A stretch of DNA of 64,000 bases from Collinsella bouchesdurhonensis (GTDB lineage Bacteria > Actinomycetota > Coriobacteriia > Coriobacteriales > Coriobacteriaceae). The translations under genes and the position numbers were made by a program. Below are positions 44,452 through 53,637 of the stretch, piece after piece (position 1 is the first letter of the stretch; each line of letters opens with the position of its first letter). Under the pieces are notes generated by a model. That model was not told where the DNA came from, ran no database searches, and saw only the letters and a program-made list of their open reading frames with translations. Location of the stretch: positions 180,333 through 244,332 of the forward strand of contig NZ_LT699739.1 in the NCBI RefSeq assembly GCF_900155365.1, written 5' to 3'.

Positions 44452-45678
44452 ATGGCGATTGAGGCCTTTTATCTGCACATTCCCTTCTGCCAATCGAAAT
44501 GTGCCTATTGCGATTTCGACTCGGTGGCTGCATGCAGCCTCGATGATGCTCGCGCGGCGCAAGCTTGCTATCTTGATCGGCTCACAAATCGCGTCGATGC
44601 TTTTGGTACCGCGGGTTTGCTCGATGGCGTTCGCACCGTCTACATAGGTGGAGGCACGCCTTCGCTTTTAGGAATGCGTTTGGTCGAACTGGTGCGTTCG
44701 GTGATGCAATGGTGTGCGCCCGAGGAGTTTACCTGTGAGGCAAACCCCGAGTCATTCACGAGCTCGCTTGCATTACAACTCGCACGTGCCGGCGTAACGC
44801 GTATCTCTTTGGGCGTCCAAAGCCTGCAGGAGGAGGAGCTCAAGGCCGTTGGCCGTATCCATAGCGCAGCGCAGGCGCTCGATGCGATTTGCTATGCGAA
44901 AGATGCGGGACTCGATGTCTCATGCGATTTGATGTGTGGACTTCCTCTCCAGACTCAAGACAGCTGGGCAAAGAGCGTGGCTGGCTTGATCGAAGCCGGA
45001 CCTTGCCATGTCTCAATCTATCCTTTGACTGTCGAAGACGGTACACCCCTTGCCTTGAAGGTGGATTCGGGTAGGCTGGTTCTTCCCGATGAGGATGAAC
45101 AGGCAGACGAGATGGAGCTCGCGAGGCGTTTTCTTGTGGAGGCGGGTTTTGCCCCCTATGAGGTTGCAAGTTATGCCTTGCCAGGGCATGCTTGCAGGCA
45201 CAACATCGCATATTGGACCGGCATTGAGTATCTGGGGCTTGGTCGCTCGGCTGCTAGCATGCTTTCTCGTGATACGTTTCGGATGTCTTCATCGTTATTT
45301 TCCGATCTTGCGCCTCGCGACGGCGCAGCTCGCATTCGTGTGCTTCAAACGGATGATGCTGCTTCTAACTTTGAGATTGAGCAGCTTGGCATTCGGGAGG
45401 CCATGGCCGAGGACTTGATGCTTGCATGCCGAATGACTCGTGGTATACCTCAAGAGCTGCTTCTTCGGGCTTCTGCTGTCTTTGGGAAACAAATTGTGGC
45501 GGATACGTGCGCGCGGGCGATAGAACTCGGTTTGGCGACATGGGGGGCGCCTGACGGGGAAAACTACGTTGATGCCTCGAGCGGGGGCGTGGACCTTTTC
45601 CCTGGTGCGCTTGCCCCCACACAACAAGGGTGGCTTGAGGGCAATGAGCTCTTTGGGCTCTTTTGGAATTTGGCATGA
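44452..45678 (+). CDS. hemW: HemW-type radical SAM heme chaperone
   Basis: 408 residues. The radical SAM motif CQSKCAYCDF is near 13-22, with the extra Cys typical of HemW rather than HemN. VYIGGGTPSLL near 64 and DLMCGLPLQT near 162 follow. The HemW C-terminal domain runs from about 290. HemW transfers heme to apoproteins; older annotation calls it coproporphyrinogen oxidase. It lies three bases after dusB and upstream of the J-proteins, close to its usual place beside heat-shock genes. Confidence 0.9.
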   Translation: MAIEAFYLHIPFCQSKCAYCDFDSVAACSLDDARAAQACYLDRLTNRVDAFGTAGLLDGVRTVYIGGGTPSLLGMRLVELVRSVMQWCAPEEFTCEANPESFTSSLALQLARAGVTRISLGVQSLQEEELKAVGRIHSAAQALDAICYAKDAGLDVSCDLMCGLPLQTQDSWAKSVAGLIEAGPCHVSIYPLTVEDGTPLALKVDSGRLVLPDEDEQADEMELARRFLVEAGFAPYEVASYALPGHACRHNIAYWTGIEYLGLGRSAASMLSRDTFRMSSSLFSDLAPRDGAARIRVLQTDDAASNFEIEQLGIREAMAEDLMLACRMTRGIPQELLLRASAVFGKQIVADTCARAIELGLATWGAPDGENYVDASSGGVDLFPGALAPTQQGWLEGNELFGLFWNLA

Positions 45679-45740
45679 TGGTTCGCTACAATAGCGTTCA
45701 TCTGCGGTAAGGCTGGACTCGGCTAGAAAGGTAGCCCTCT

Positions 45741-46829
45741 ATGGCTACGATGAACGAAAAAGACTATTACGCCATCCTGGGCGTATCCAAAGACGCCACG
45801 GCGAAAGAAATTCAAAAGGCTTTTCAGCTCAAAGCGCGCAAGCTTCATCCCGATATCAACAAAGAGCCCGACGCCGAGGAGAAATTCAAAGAGGTCTCCG
45901 AGGCTTATGCGGTTTTGTCCGACGAGCAGAAGCGCGCTCGATACGATGCTATGAGATCGGGTAACCCCTTCGCGGGCGCGCAGGGGCCTTCCGCATCTCC
46001 GTATCGGGGCGGCTATGCAGGCGGCATGGGCGGGTTCCCCTTTGGCTTCCCATTTGATGGAGCGGGCTATGGCCCCCGCCGAGGTTCCTCGGCATTTAAT
46101 CCCGAGACGGGTGCCGACGTTGTGGTGGATGTTGACCTTAGCGCCGAGCAGGCGAAAAACGGCGCCCGCCGCGCGGTCAAATATCGCAGATATGAACCGT
46201 GCACGCGCTGCTCGGGGATGGGCTCTGTATCCTCTGAGCATTCGCACACCTGCCCTAGTTGCGGGGGTTCGGGTGCCATCGAGACCGATATGACCTTTCT
46301 CTTTGGCGGCGGCACCTTTAGGATCGTATGCCCCGAGTGCGGCGGCTCCGGCAAGGTCATTTCCGATCCTTGTCCGGACTGCGCGGGCACGGGGCGTACA
46401 CCCGTTGTGACCGAGGCCGTTATTGAGTTTCCTGCCGGCACTCATGACGGCGACCTTATTCGCGTCTCCCAGATGGGTCATGCCGGCACCAACGGAGCGA
46501 GCGGCGGCGACCTCGTTGGCCGCGCGCGCGTTTCGGCGGAGCGCCTTGAGGGCAAGGCGGCCATTGGTTTTTATATCGCGGGCGTCGTCTTGCCATTTTT
46601 GGTTCTCTCGGCGTTAACCGGCGTGTTTGCCTATTTTAGCGTGCTCGTTTTGCCGCTGATCTTTGGCGTGGTTCTTGTTGTCTCCGATGGCATCACGCAT
46701 CGCAGCGGTCTTTGGTGGAAGCGGGGTGGCACGCAGCTTGTCAATGGATTTGTTAACGGACTTTTGTTCGCTATCATGTCCGTTGGCTTCACACGTTGCG
46801 GGGCATCGATGATGACGGGCATTCGTTAG
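45741..46829 (+). CDS. Membrane-anchored DnaJ-like protein
   Basis: 362 residues. The J domain is complete (residues 8-72) with HPD near 35. A short Gly/Phe/Pro-rich region follows. Four zinc-finger repeats lie between about 153 and 218: [24 protein letters not shown] and CPDCAGTG. The substrate-binding domain is cut short near 265 and replaced by hydrophobic segments at about 273-318 (two helices) and 333-351. I infer a J-protein that recruits DnaK to the membrane. It directly precedes a normal dnaJ, so it probably arose by duplication. AAAGG lies ten bases before the ATG. Confidence 0.82.
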   Translation: MATMNEKDYYAILGVSKDATAKEIQKAFQLKARKLHPDINKEPDAEEKFKEVSEAYAVLSDEQKRARYDAMRSGNPFAGAQGPSASPYRGGYAGGMGGFPFGFPFDGAGYGPRRGSSAFNPETGADVVVDVDLSAEQAKNGARRAVKYRRYEPCTRCSGMGSVSSEHSHTCPSCGGSGAIETDMTFLFGGGTFRIVCPECGGSGKVISDPCPDCAGTGRTPVVTEAVIEFPAGTHDGDLIRVSQMGHAGTNGASGGDLVGRARVSAERLEGKAAIGFYIAGVVLPFLVLSALTGVFAYFSVLVLPLIFGVVLVVSDGITHRSGLWWKRGGTQLVNGFVNGLLFAIMSVGFTRCGASMMTGIR

Positions 46830-46939
46830 CTGTGCGCTTGGCTCACCTGAGTGTTTTGGGCCTGCATGATATGGGTATAGACGTTTGCGTTGGCGCGGAT
46901 GCGCCCTGTGTTTGTAATGGTTTGGGGAGGATATAAGTC

Positions 46940-48076
46940 GTGTCGGAGAGCAGGGACTACTACGAGGTACTCGGTGTCGATAAGGATGCCGATCAGCGAA
47001 CTATCAAGAAAGCGTTCCTCAAGAAGGCTCGCCTCGTTCATCCCGACGTCTCGGACGATCCTGAGGCCGAAGAGAAATTCAAAGAGCTTAACGAGGCGTA
47101 CTCCGTTCTTTCTGATGAGCAGAAGCGCGCGAACTATGACCAATACGGCACAGCAGATGGCCCCATGGGTTCTGGCTTCGTTGACATCAGCGATATCTTT
47201 GGCGGGATGGGCGACGATATCTTCTCGTCCTTCTTTGGGGGCAATGCACGCTCCGGACGCGGTGCAAGTGTTCGAAAGAACGGTCGCGATATGGCCATCG
47301 CTCTTTCTGTAACGCTTGAAGAGGCCGCCCGTGGCTGCACGAAGACCATTAACTACGAGCGACTCGCTACATGCGAGGATTGTAACGGCACCGGTGCTAT
47401 CGACGGCGGCAAGCTTGTCACCTGTACACGTTGCGGCGGCTCGGGCTATGTGACCAAGGCCCAGCGTTCCCTTTTTGGCTATGTTCAGTCTTCCTCTCCT
47501 TGCCCGGATTGCCATGGCGAGGGCAGCATCATCGATCATCCCTGCGATGTCTGCATGGGTCAGGGCAGGGTTCCCACGCACGAAAAACTCGATATCGATG
47601 TCCCTGCGGGCGTTTCCACCGGCCGTCAACTCCGCGTTAAGGGCTACGGCGAGGCGGGTCTTCGCGGGGCGCCTTCCGGCGACCTTATCGTTACCATTCA
47701 GGTTGAGGAGCATGAGCGCTTCGTACGCCGCGGCGACGACCTGTACTGCGATGTCGCCGTTTCAATCGCGCAGGCGGCACTGGGTTGCAAAGTCCAGGTG
47801 ACGGGAATCATGCCCGATGAGACCGTGACCGTGACCGTTCCTGCTGGCACTCAGTATGGCGAGATGGTTAAGGCCGCCGAGTTTGGCATGCCGCGCTCCG
47901 GCGACGGCGCGCGCGGCTCTCTGTACGCTCGCGTTGTTATTACCGTGCCTAAGAAGCTCAACCGTGAGGCTCGTGAAGCTCTTGAGAAGTATGCTCGTGC
48001 CGTGGGCGATGAGTTCGAAGCTCCGCGGTCCGTGGGCGATCGAATTCGTGACGCCATCGACGACATCATCGACTAG
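46940..48076 (+). CDS. dnaJ: Chaperone protein DnaJ
   Basis: Co-chaperone stimulating DnaK ATPase. 378 residues from a GTG with GGGAGG upstream. The J domain has HPD near 34. A Gly/Phe region with FGGMGDDIFSSFFGG is near 76-90. Four CxxCxGxG-type repeats lie near 145-212: CEDCNGTG, CTRCGGSG, CPDCHGEG and CDVCMGQG. A full C-terminal domain ends with REALEKYARAVGDEF. Class I DnaJ. No dnaK or grpE in the window. Confidence 0.95.
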   Translation: MSESRDYYEVLGVDKDADQRTIKKAFLKKARLVHPDVSDDPEAEEKFKELNEAYSVLSDEQKRANYDQYGTADGPMGSGFVDISDIFGGMGDDIFSSFFGGNARSGRGASVRKNGRDMAIALSVTLEEAARGCTKTINYERLATCEDCNGTGAIDGGKLVTCTRCGGSGYVTKAQRSLFGYVQSSSPCPDCHGEGSIIDHPCDVCMGQGRVPTHEKLDIDVPAGVSTGRQLRVKGYGEAGLRGAPSGDLIVTIQVEEHERFVRRGDDLYCDVAVSIAQAALGCKVQVTGIMPDETVTVTVPAGTQYGEMVKAAEFGMPRSGDGARGSLYARVVITVPKKLNREAREALEKYARAVGDEFEAPRSVGDRIRDAIDDIID

Positions 48077-48087
48077 CGAGGAAGTAC

Positions 48088-49371
48088 GTGGCTGCACCGT
48101 TTGTTTCTGTAATTAACCTCGGTTGTCGTGTCAACCGTGTTGAAAGCGACCATATCAGCGCGGATTTGGCCCGTGCGGGTTTTTGCCTTGTTGACCCCGA
48201 GGATGCGCAGCTTGTTATTATCAACACCTGTGCTGTGACGGGGGAGGCCGAGGCGAAGACGCGCAAGGCGGTTCGTCATACGCTCTCACTTCCGAATGAG
48301 CCTCTTGTTATCGTTACGGGTTGCGTGGTTAACTTGCATCCTGATGTCCTTACCGACATCTCGTCGCGAGTCACCGCAGAGCCTTCCAAGGTTGCTGTTG
48401 TCGACCGCGCGCGTGAGCTCCTTTCGTATGATGCACGTCTTTTGGCCTGCACATCTCAAGGACCGGCCCCCCGCGATCTTGCCGATATGCTTGGTCGTTC
48501 GCGTTGGGGCATCAAGATCCAGGACGGATGCAACCACCGATGCACATATTGCATTGTCTGGAAAGCGCGCGGTCCCGAGCGTTCTGTTCCCGTTTCGGCT
48601 GTTTTGAAACAGATCGACGATGCGGTCCAGGCTAATATCCCCGAGGTGGTTCTTACGGGTGTGAATCTCGGCGCTTACGACGCGGAGGGTTCGGGAGATG
48701 CGCACGTCGAGATCGACGAGCTGCTCGATCGCATTTTGCGTGAGACCTCTGTGCAGCAGGTTCGCCTTTCTTCCATCGAGCCGATGGACGTTTCCGAAGC
48801 TCTGCTTAAGCGCATGGGGGAGTCGCCCGACCGTGTAGCCCCGTTTTTGCATCTGCCCATTCAATCCGGTTGCTCCGAGACGCTTCGTCGTATGGGCAGA
48901 CCCTATTCTGCCGAAGACCTGCTGGCTCTCATTGCTAAGATTCGCCGTTACGTTCCCGAAATCGCCCTTTCGGGTGATTTGATCGTGGGATTTCCAGGTG
49001 AAACCGATGAGGAATTCGATGCCACACTCGAGGTTATCGAGAAGATCGGCTTTGCCCGGCTTCATGTTTTTCGCTATAGCGCACGCCCGGGTACGCCCGC
49101 TGCAACGTATTCCGATCAGATTGATCCACAGGTTGCAGCTGCTCGTTCTGCACGCGTTCGCGAGCTTGTGCAGCGGTCTTCGCAACGCGACGCCGTACGG
49201 CGCATCTCCACGACCGAGCGCGCTGTGCTCGAATATGGCAATCGCGGTACACTGGGGTCGTTCCATCGCGTTGTTGTGGATGATGCGGACGCGGCGCAAG
49301 AGGGATCGCTGGTCCATGTTTGCATTGACTCGCTGGACGACTCTGGGATGCTTCATGCCCATCTGGTTTGA
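48088..49371 (+). CDS. mtaB: tRNA N6-threonylcarbamoyladenosine methylthiotransferase
   Basis: Converts t6A37 to ms2t6A in tRNAs reading ANN codons. 427 residues from a GTG with GAGGAAG upstream. The N-terminal cluster domain begins NLGCRVNRVESD near 10 and has INTCAVTGEAEAK near 46. The radical SAM motif is GCNHRCTYCIVWKARGPERS near 150. A TRAM-like tail follows from about 365. The CxVN form separates it from MiaB and RimO. Confidence 0.92.
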   Translation: MAAPFVSVINLGCRVNRVESDHISADLARAGFCLVDPEDAQLVIINTCAVTGEAEAKTRKAVRHTLSLPNEPLVIVTGCVVNLHPDVLTDISSRVTAEPSKVAVVDRARELLSYDARLLACTSQGPAPRDLADMLGRSRWGIKIQDGCNHRCTYCIVWKARGPERSVPVSAVLKQIDDAVQANIPEVVLTGVNLGAYDAEGSGDAHVEIDELLDRILRETSVQQVRLSSIEPMDVSEALLKRMGESPDRVAPFLHLPIQSGCSETLRRMGRPYSAEDLLALIAKIRRYVPEIALSGDLIVGFPGETDEEFDATLEVIEKIGFARLHVFRYSARPGTPAATYSDQIDPQVAAARSARVRELVQRSSQRDAVRRISTTERAVLEYGNRGTLGSFHRVVVDDADAAQEGSLVHVCIDSLDDSGMLHAHLV

Positions 49372-49395
49372 TGACGCTCGGGAAGGGGGAGCTTC

Positions 49396-50403
49396 TTGAA
49401 TTCGACTCAAGTGCGCGTAACGGTGCCCGAGGGAATCGACGCCGGTCTCATCACCGGTCCGCAAGACAGCTTGATCCGTGCTCTTGAGAAGCGTGCTCGG
49501 GCTGAGATTACCGTACGCGGCGCGACCATTTCTATAACGGGTCCAGCGCGCTGCTGTGAGGCGCTCGTCAAGCTATTTGAGCATCTATTTGAGCTTGCCG
49601 CCCTTGGTGATGCTCCTAATGTCGAGGATTCTGTGCGCCTTCTTGATTCGCTTCTCAAGCGAGGCGGGGACGCATCGGGCATGGCTCAAGACGTTGTCCT
49701 GACCTATCGCGGCAAATGCATTCGCCCAAAGACGGTGGGGCAGAAACGCTACATCGAAGCCATACGTTCCCATGCCATGACTTTTTGCATTGGGCCGGCG
49801 GGCACTGGCAAGACATACCTTGCCATGGCTATGGCTATCGCCGCACTTCAGCGCCACGATGTGGGCCGAATCGTCCTAACCCGACCAGTTGTCGAAGCCG
49901 GCGAGAACCTCGGCTTTTTGCCTGGCACGCTTGAAGACAAGGTTGATCCTTATGTGCGTCCGCTCTTTGATGCACTGCTCGATATGATGGATTCCGAGCG
50001 CGCATCCCAACTGGTGGAGCGAGGCGTTATCGAGATCGCCCCTTTGGCGTATATGCGTGGGCGTACGCTCAACGACGCTTTCGTTGTCCTGGATGAGGCA
50101 CAAAATACTACGCCCGAGCAGATGAAGATGTTCTTGACTCGCCTGGGTTTCAATTCGACGTTCGTTATTACGGGAGACGCCTCGCAGCGCGACCTTATCG
50201 GGCGCCCCGATGGCCTTTCTCATATCCAAGACATTTTGGGTGATCTTGAACAGATTTCTTTCATTCACCTGGACAGCGCCGATGTCGTGCGTCACTCGCT
50301 TGTGGGGCGCATCGTCGAGGCATATGACTCTTATGAACAAAAACGCGCCGTCGAGGGCGGGCGACACGGAAAGGGGAATGCTCATGGGCGTGCTCATCAG
50401 TAA
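49396..50403 (+). CDS. phoH: PhoH-family ATPase
   Basis: 335 residues from a TTG with GGGGGAG upstream. An N-terminal KH-like or R3H-like segment (about 1-90) is followed by the PhoH ATPase domain, with Walker A IGPAGTGKTYLAM near 132 and Walker B VVLDEAQNTTPEQ near 231. Family members are RNA-linked ATPases of uncertain role, almost always beside ybeY as here. The end overlaps ybeY by 20 bases. Confidence 0.92.
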   Translation: MNSTQVRVTVPEGIDAGLITGPQDSLIRALEKRARAEITVRGATISITGPARCCEALVKLFEHLFELAALGDAPNVEDSVRLLDSLLKRGGDASGMAQDVVLTYRGKCIRPKTVGQKRYIEAIRSHAMTFCIGPAGTGKTYLAMAMAIAALQRHDVGRIVLTRPVVEAGENLGFLPGTLEDKVDPYVRPLFDALLDMMDSERASQLVERGVIEIAPLAYMRGRTLNDAFVVLDEAQNTTPEQMKMFLTRLGFNSTFVITGDASQRDLIGRPDGLSHIQDILGDLEQISFIHLDSADVVRHSLVGRIVEAYDSYEQKRAVEGGRHGKGNAHGRAHQ

Positions 50404-50893
50404 CGATGCAAAGCTCGAGCAGCTGCTCGATACTGCCGAGATCGAATACATCGTTCATTTTGTTCTCGAGGCGGAGGGAGTCGCCCGCGAGGTCGAGATA
50501 TCCCTTTCCTTTGTCGACGAAGAGGAGATGCACGGTCTCAATCATCAATGGCGCGGCATAGATAAGACCACGGATGTGTTGTCGTTTGAATGCGATTCCG
50601 CCTTTGACGAGGATATTCCTCTTGATGAGGCGCTCGAGCTCGGTGATATCATCTTGGCACCCCAGGTGATAGCACGCCAGGCCCCGGAATTTGGCAACTC
50701 GGCTCAAGATGAGTGCCGCCTCATGCTCGTGCATGGCATGTTGCATCTTCTTGGCTACGACCACATCGAAGACGATGAAGCTGAGGCGATGGAGGCGCGT
50801 GAGGACGAACTATTGCGTCTTTTGGCTGCGGCACGCGGCGATGACCCCGCCTCAATAGAGGTTGGCCCCATTACTCGCCATACTCACGATTAA
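50384..50893 (+). CDS. ybeY: Endoribonuclease YbeY
   Basis: Metal-dependent RNase in 16S rRNA 3'-end maturation and ribosome quality control. 169 residues from the ATG at 50384 (AAGGGG seven bases upstream; the ATG two codons earlier is too close to that site). The motif HGMLHLLGYDH near 117-127 gives the three zinc-binding histidines. DVLSFEC near 62 is also typical. Confidence 0.93.
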   Translation: MGVLISNDAKLEQLLDTAEIEYIVHFVLEAEGVAREVEISLSFVDEEEMHGLNHQWRGIDKTTDVLSFECDSAFDEDIPLDEALELGDIILAPQVIARQAPEFGNSAQDECRLMLVHGMLHLLGYDHIEDDEAEAMEAREDELLRLLAAARGDDPASIEVGPITRHTHD

Positions 50894-50902
50894 GGAGCAC
50901 CC

Positions 50903-51280
50903 ATGATCCCCGGTTCTTCCAAGGACCATCCGTCGTTTGTCCGTTCATTTGGGTACGCCATCGAGGGGTTTATTACTGCGGTGCGCACGGAGCGCAACAT
51001 CAACGTGATGCTGCTCGTTGGCGCCTTAACCGTCATCGCGGGCCTTGTTATCGGCCTTGACCTTGCCTCGTGGTGTATTATCGCTATTTGCTGCGGACTT
51101 GTTATTCATGCGGAGCTGTGCAATACCGCTATCGAGGCCGTTGTCGATCTTGCCACGAGCGAGATGCATCCTTTGGCAAAACGCGCCAAGGATATCGCCG
51201 CGGCTTCGGTGTATGTGTTGTCGATTACCGCTGCCGTTGTGGGCATTCTCGTGTTCGCTCACGCCCTACACCTGATTTAG
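50903..51280 (+). CDS. dgkA: Diacylglycerol/undecaprenol kinase
   Basis: Small membrane kinase; Gram-positive members phosphorylate undecaprenol. 125 residues with an N-terminal amphipathic part, SFGYAIEGFITAVRTERN near 12-29, and three membrane helices. The active-site segment ELCNTAIEAVVDL is near 72-84. The ybeY-dgkA-era order is conserved in Gram-positive bacteria. The next gene starts eight bases after its stop. Confidence 0.93.
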   Translation: MIPGSSKDHPSFVRSFGYAIEGFITAVRTERNINVMLLVGALTVIAGLVIGLDLASWCIIAICCGLVIHAELCNTAIEAVVDLATSEMHPLAKRAKDIAAASVYVLSITAAVVGILVFAHALHLI

Positions 51281-51288
51281 GAGTTCTC

Positions 51289-52305
51289 ATGTCTGATATT
51301 GAAGAGTTCGATCCCTTTGAGGACCTGAGCGACGACGAACTCGATGCCCTGCTCGCGCAGGGTGCTGGTTTTGATGGTATCGACACCGAGGAAGCTCCTG
51401 CTGCGGATCGCGCGCAAGGCTTCCGAAGTGGTTTTGTCGCGCTGGTTGGTCGTCCGAATGCGGGCAAATCGACTCTGATGAACGCGTGCTATGGTCAAAA
51501 GGTAGCCATCACCTCGCCGGTGGCTCAAACGACCCGCCGACGCATGCGTGCCGTCGTCAATCGTCCGGGCTATCAGCTTGTCTTTGTGGATACCCCCGGT
51601 ATCCACAAGCCTAAAGACGGTTTGGGCTCCGAGCTCAATCGCAGCGCCTTGTCCGAGCTCAATGATGTCGACGTCGTGTGTTTCACCCTTGATGCCACTA
51701 AGCCATTTGGGCGCGGAGATGCCTGGGTTGCGGAAAAGGTCAAGCAGTCTTCTGCTCACAAGGTGCTCGTTATCACTAAGGCCGATCGCGCCGATCAGGC
51801 TCAGGTCATGGCTCAAATCGATGCGGCCCGCGAGGAGGTTGACTTCGAAGACGTCATCGTAACCTCGGCCAACGAGCGCTTCAATGTTGATGAGTTCGTT
51901 GACTTGCTATGCTCCTATCTTCCCGAGGGACCCATGTGGTTCCCGGAGGGAATGGGAACCGATACCACCGATGAAGTTCAGGTTGCCGAGTTCGTGCGCG
52001 AGAAGGTGCTGCTTCACACGCGCGAAGAAATTCCGCATTCTGTAGGCGTTATCTGCGATTATTTTGAGCGTACAAAGAAAGTCGTGCGCATTCATGCCAC
52101 CATCTTTGTCGAACGCGATGGACAAAAAGGCATCATCATCGGCCATAAGGGCGAGATGATCAAGCGTATCGGAACCGATGCTCGTTTGGATTTGGAGCGA
52201 CTTTTTGATTCCAAGGTGTTCTTGGAGTTGGACGTCAAGGTCAAGGCGGGCTGGCGTGATGATGCTGCGCAGATTCGTCGCTTCGGATATGCGGCTGACG
52301 AGTAG
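51289..52305 (+). CDS. era: GTPase Era with acidic N-terminal extension
   Basis: Binds the 16S rRNA 3' end in 30S assembly. 338 residues, about 40 longer than usual. Residues 1-45 are an Asp/Glu-rich extension ending near ADRAQGF. The G domain has GRPNAGKST near 55, VDTPGIHKP near 101 and ITKAD near 163. The KH domain is at about 225-330 with GIIIGHKGEMIKRIG. AGGAG lies five bases before the ATG. No closer start with an equally good site is visible, so the extension appears real. Confidence 0.95.
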   Translation: MSDIEEFDPFEDLSDDELDALLAQGAGFDGIDTEEAPAADRAQGFRSGFVALVGRPNAGKSTLMNACYGQKVAITSPVAQTTRRRMRAVVNRPGYQLVFVDTPGIHKPKDGLGSELNRSALSELNDVDVVCFTLDATKPFGRGDAWVAEKVKQSSAHKVLVITKADRADQAQVMAQIDAAREEVDFEDVIVTSANERFNVDEFVDLLCSYLPEGPMWFPEGMGTDTTDEVQVAEFVREKVLLHTREEIPHSVGVICDYFERTKKVVRIHATIFVERDGQKGIIIGHKGEMIKRIGTDARLDLERLFDSKVFLELDVKVKAGWRDDAAQIRRFGYAADE

Positions 52306-52308
52306 TTC

Positions 52309-53061
52309 TTGGCGGGCGGAAAGACATATCGTGTATCTGCAATCGTCCTCGATAAGGTGAAACTCAAAGAGTGTGACCTTATCCTGACGCTCCTTGCTTC
52401 TGATGGTCGGCAGCTTCAGGCAGTTGCAAAGGGGGCTCGTAAACCGGGCGGACGGCTGGCTGCACGTTCTGAGCTTTTTTGCACCGTTGACCTTTTGCTT
52501 GCCCGTGGCCGCTCGTTGGATATCATCTCTCAGGCCGAGTTGCTGGAAGCGCCTTTGGGGGCGGGTCCCGACTACGCACGGCTTATGGCGGCGAGTGCGG
52601 TGGTAGAAGTCGCCAAGCGCTGCTCATTTGAGGACGCCGAGGATCGATATATCTTTCCCATTACTCAGCGCGCTTTGGAGCTTTTGGGTTCGCCGCAGCT
52701 CGATGAGGTCCATCTCGATCTTTTGCTAGCGGCGTACGTATTCAAACTCCTGTCGCATATCGGCTATCGACCTGATTTTTCGGCGTGCGTATCTTGCGGT
52801 GACCCTGCACTTTCCTACTTCTCACCGCTTGCGGGTGGACTCCTGTGCGCCTCGTGCGCGGCGAGCGTTCCTGCGGCGGAGCCTGTCGACGCCGCGGCCG
52901 TTAACTGGCTGCGCTCGCTCATTGCCTTGCGTTTCGACGAACTGGCCAAAGTCGATATCGATGCCTCGACGGCGTCGATGCTTCTTTCATTTGCTCACCT
53001 ATGGGCGGCTACGCACCTCGATTGTCGCCTTCGTGCGCTTGAGTTCGCTTTGGGCAGGTAG
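52309..53061 (+). CDS. recO: DNA repair protein RecO
   Basis: Loads RecA in the RecFOR recombination pathway. 250 residues from a TTG three bases after era. The N-terminal OB fold has YRVSAIVLDKVKLKECDLI near 7-25. A zinc-finger pair follows, CVSCG near 160 and CASCA near 180, then a helical domain. No convincing Shine-Dalgarno is seen, so translation is probably coupled to era. Confidence 0.9.
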   Translation: MAGGKTYRVSAIVLDKVKLKECDLILTLLASDGRQLQAVAKGARKPGGRLAARSELFCTVDLLLARGRSLDIISQAELLEAPLGAGPDYARLMAASAVVEVAKRCSFEDAEDRYIFPITQRALELLGSPQLDEVHLDLLLAAYVFKLLSHIGYRPDFSACVSCGDPALSYFSPLAGGLLCASCAASVPAAEPVDAAAVNWLRSLIALRFDELAKVDIDASTASMLLSFAHLWAATHLDCRLRALEFALGR

Positions 53062-53078
53062 GGAAGTACATGTGCAGT

Positions 53079-53108
53079 TTGTGCGAAGGACCGCGGCTGT
53101 GCTACTAT
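53079..53108 (+). promoter_or_regulatory. Predicted rpsO promoter
   Basis: TTGTGC (53079-53084) and TACTAT (53103-53108) with an 18-bp spacer; transcription would start near 53115. Confidence 0.5.
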
Positions 53109-53177
53109 ATCGACCTGTTGGTACCCCGATCTTGGATGCACGCATCACCGGCGGCTTCCCAGCCCGGGGCGAATCGA

Positions 53178-53195
53178 GGCTTTGATTGCAAAGCC
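53178..53195 (+). promoter_or_regulatory. Hairpin in the rpsO leader
   Basis: GGCTTT (53178-53183) pairs with AAAGCC (53190-53195), ending about eight bases before the AAAGG of rpsO. Ribosomal protein S15 represses its own translation through leader structures in several bacteria; a similar role here is inferred only from position. Confidence 0.4.
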
Positions 53196-53213
53196 GTAAA
53201 CGAAAGGTGAAAC

Positions 53214-53492
53214 ATGACTGTTTCCAAGGAGCGCAAGGCCGAGCTCACCGCTCAGTTCGGCAACACCCCCGTCGACACTGGTAACCCCAAGGTCCAGGTT
53301 GCCATCCTCACCGAGCGCATCAAGGAGCTCACCGAGCACATGAAGAGCCACCAGAAGGACTTCCACACCCGTCGTGGTCTGCTCATGCTCGTCGGCCGTC
53401 GCCGTCGTCTTCTCTCCTATATCAAGAAGAACGACATCTTCGAGTATCGTGCCCTCATCAAGGAGCTCGGTATTCGCGACAACATCCAGTAG
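53214..53492 (+). CDS. rpsO: 30S ribosomal protein S15
   Basis: Primary 16S rRNA-binding protein. 92 residues; normal S15 is 88-90. VQVAILTERIKELTEHMK near 27-44 and the RRGLLMLVGRRRRLLSYIKK stretch near 53-72 are signatures. AAAGG lies before the ATG. It has its own predicted promoter and a terminator after it, and precedes pnp as in many bacteria. Confidence 0.97.
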   Translation: MTVSKERKAELTAQFGNTPVDTGNPKVQVAILTERIKELTEHMKSHQKDFHTRRGLLMLVGRRRRLLSYIKKNDIFEYRALIKELGIRDNIQ

Positions 53493-53505
53493 GGTTGTGC
53501 ATGTG

Positions 53506-53536
53506 AGGAGCGTACCTTCCGGTGCGCTCCTTTTTG
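53506..53536 (+). terminator. Intrinsic terminator of rpsO
   Basis: AGGAGCGTACC pairs with GGTGCGCTCCT (one G-U) around TTCC, followed by TTTT. Two further small hairpins lie between it and pnp, GAGCCG/CGGCTC (53543-53562) and GAACC/GGTTC (53573-53587). Confidence 0.88.
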
Positions 53537-53637
53537 TGTGAGGAGCCGGCACAAGTCGGCTCTTACGCTGTTGAACCATAGGGGTTCGACATGATTGTCC
53601 CGTGGGCAACGTGGCTTACGGAGATGAAGGAGAAATA

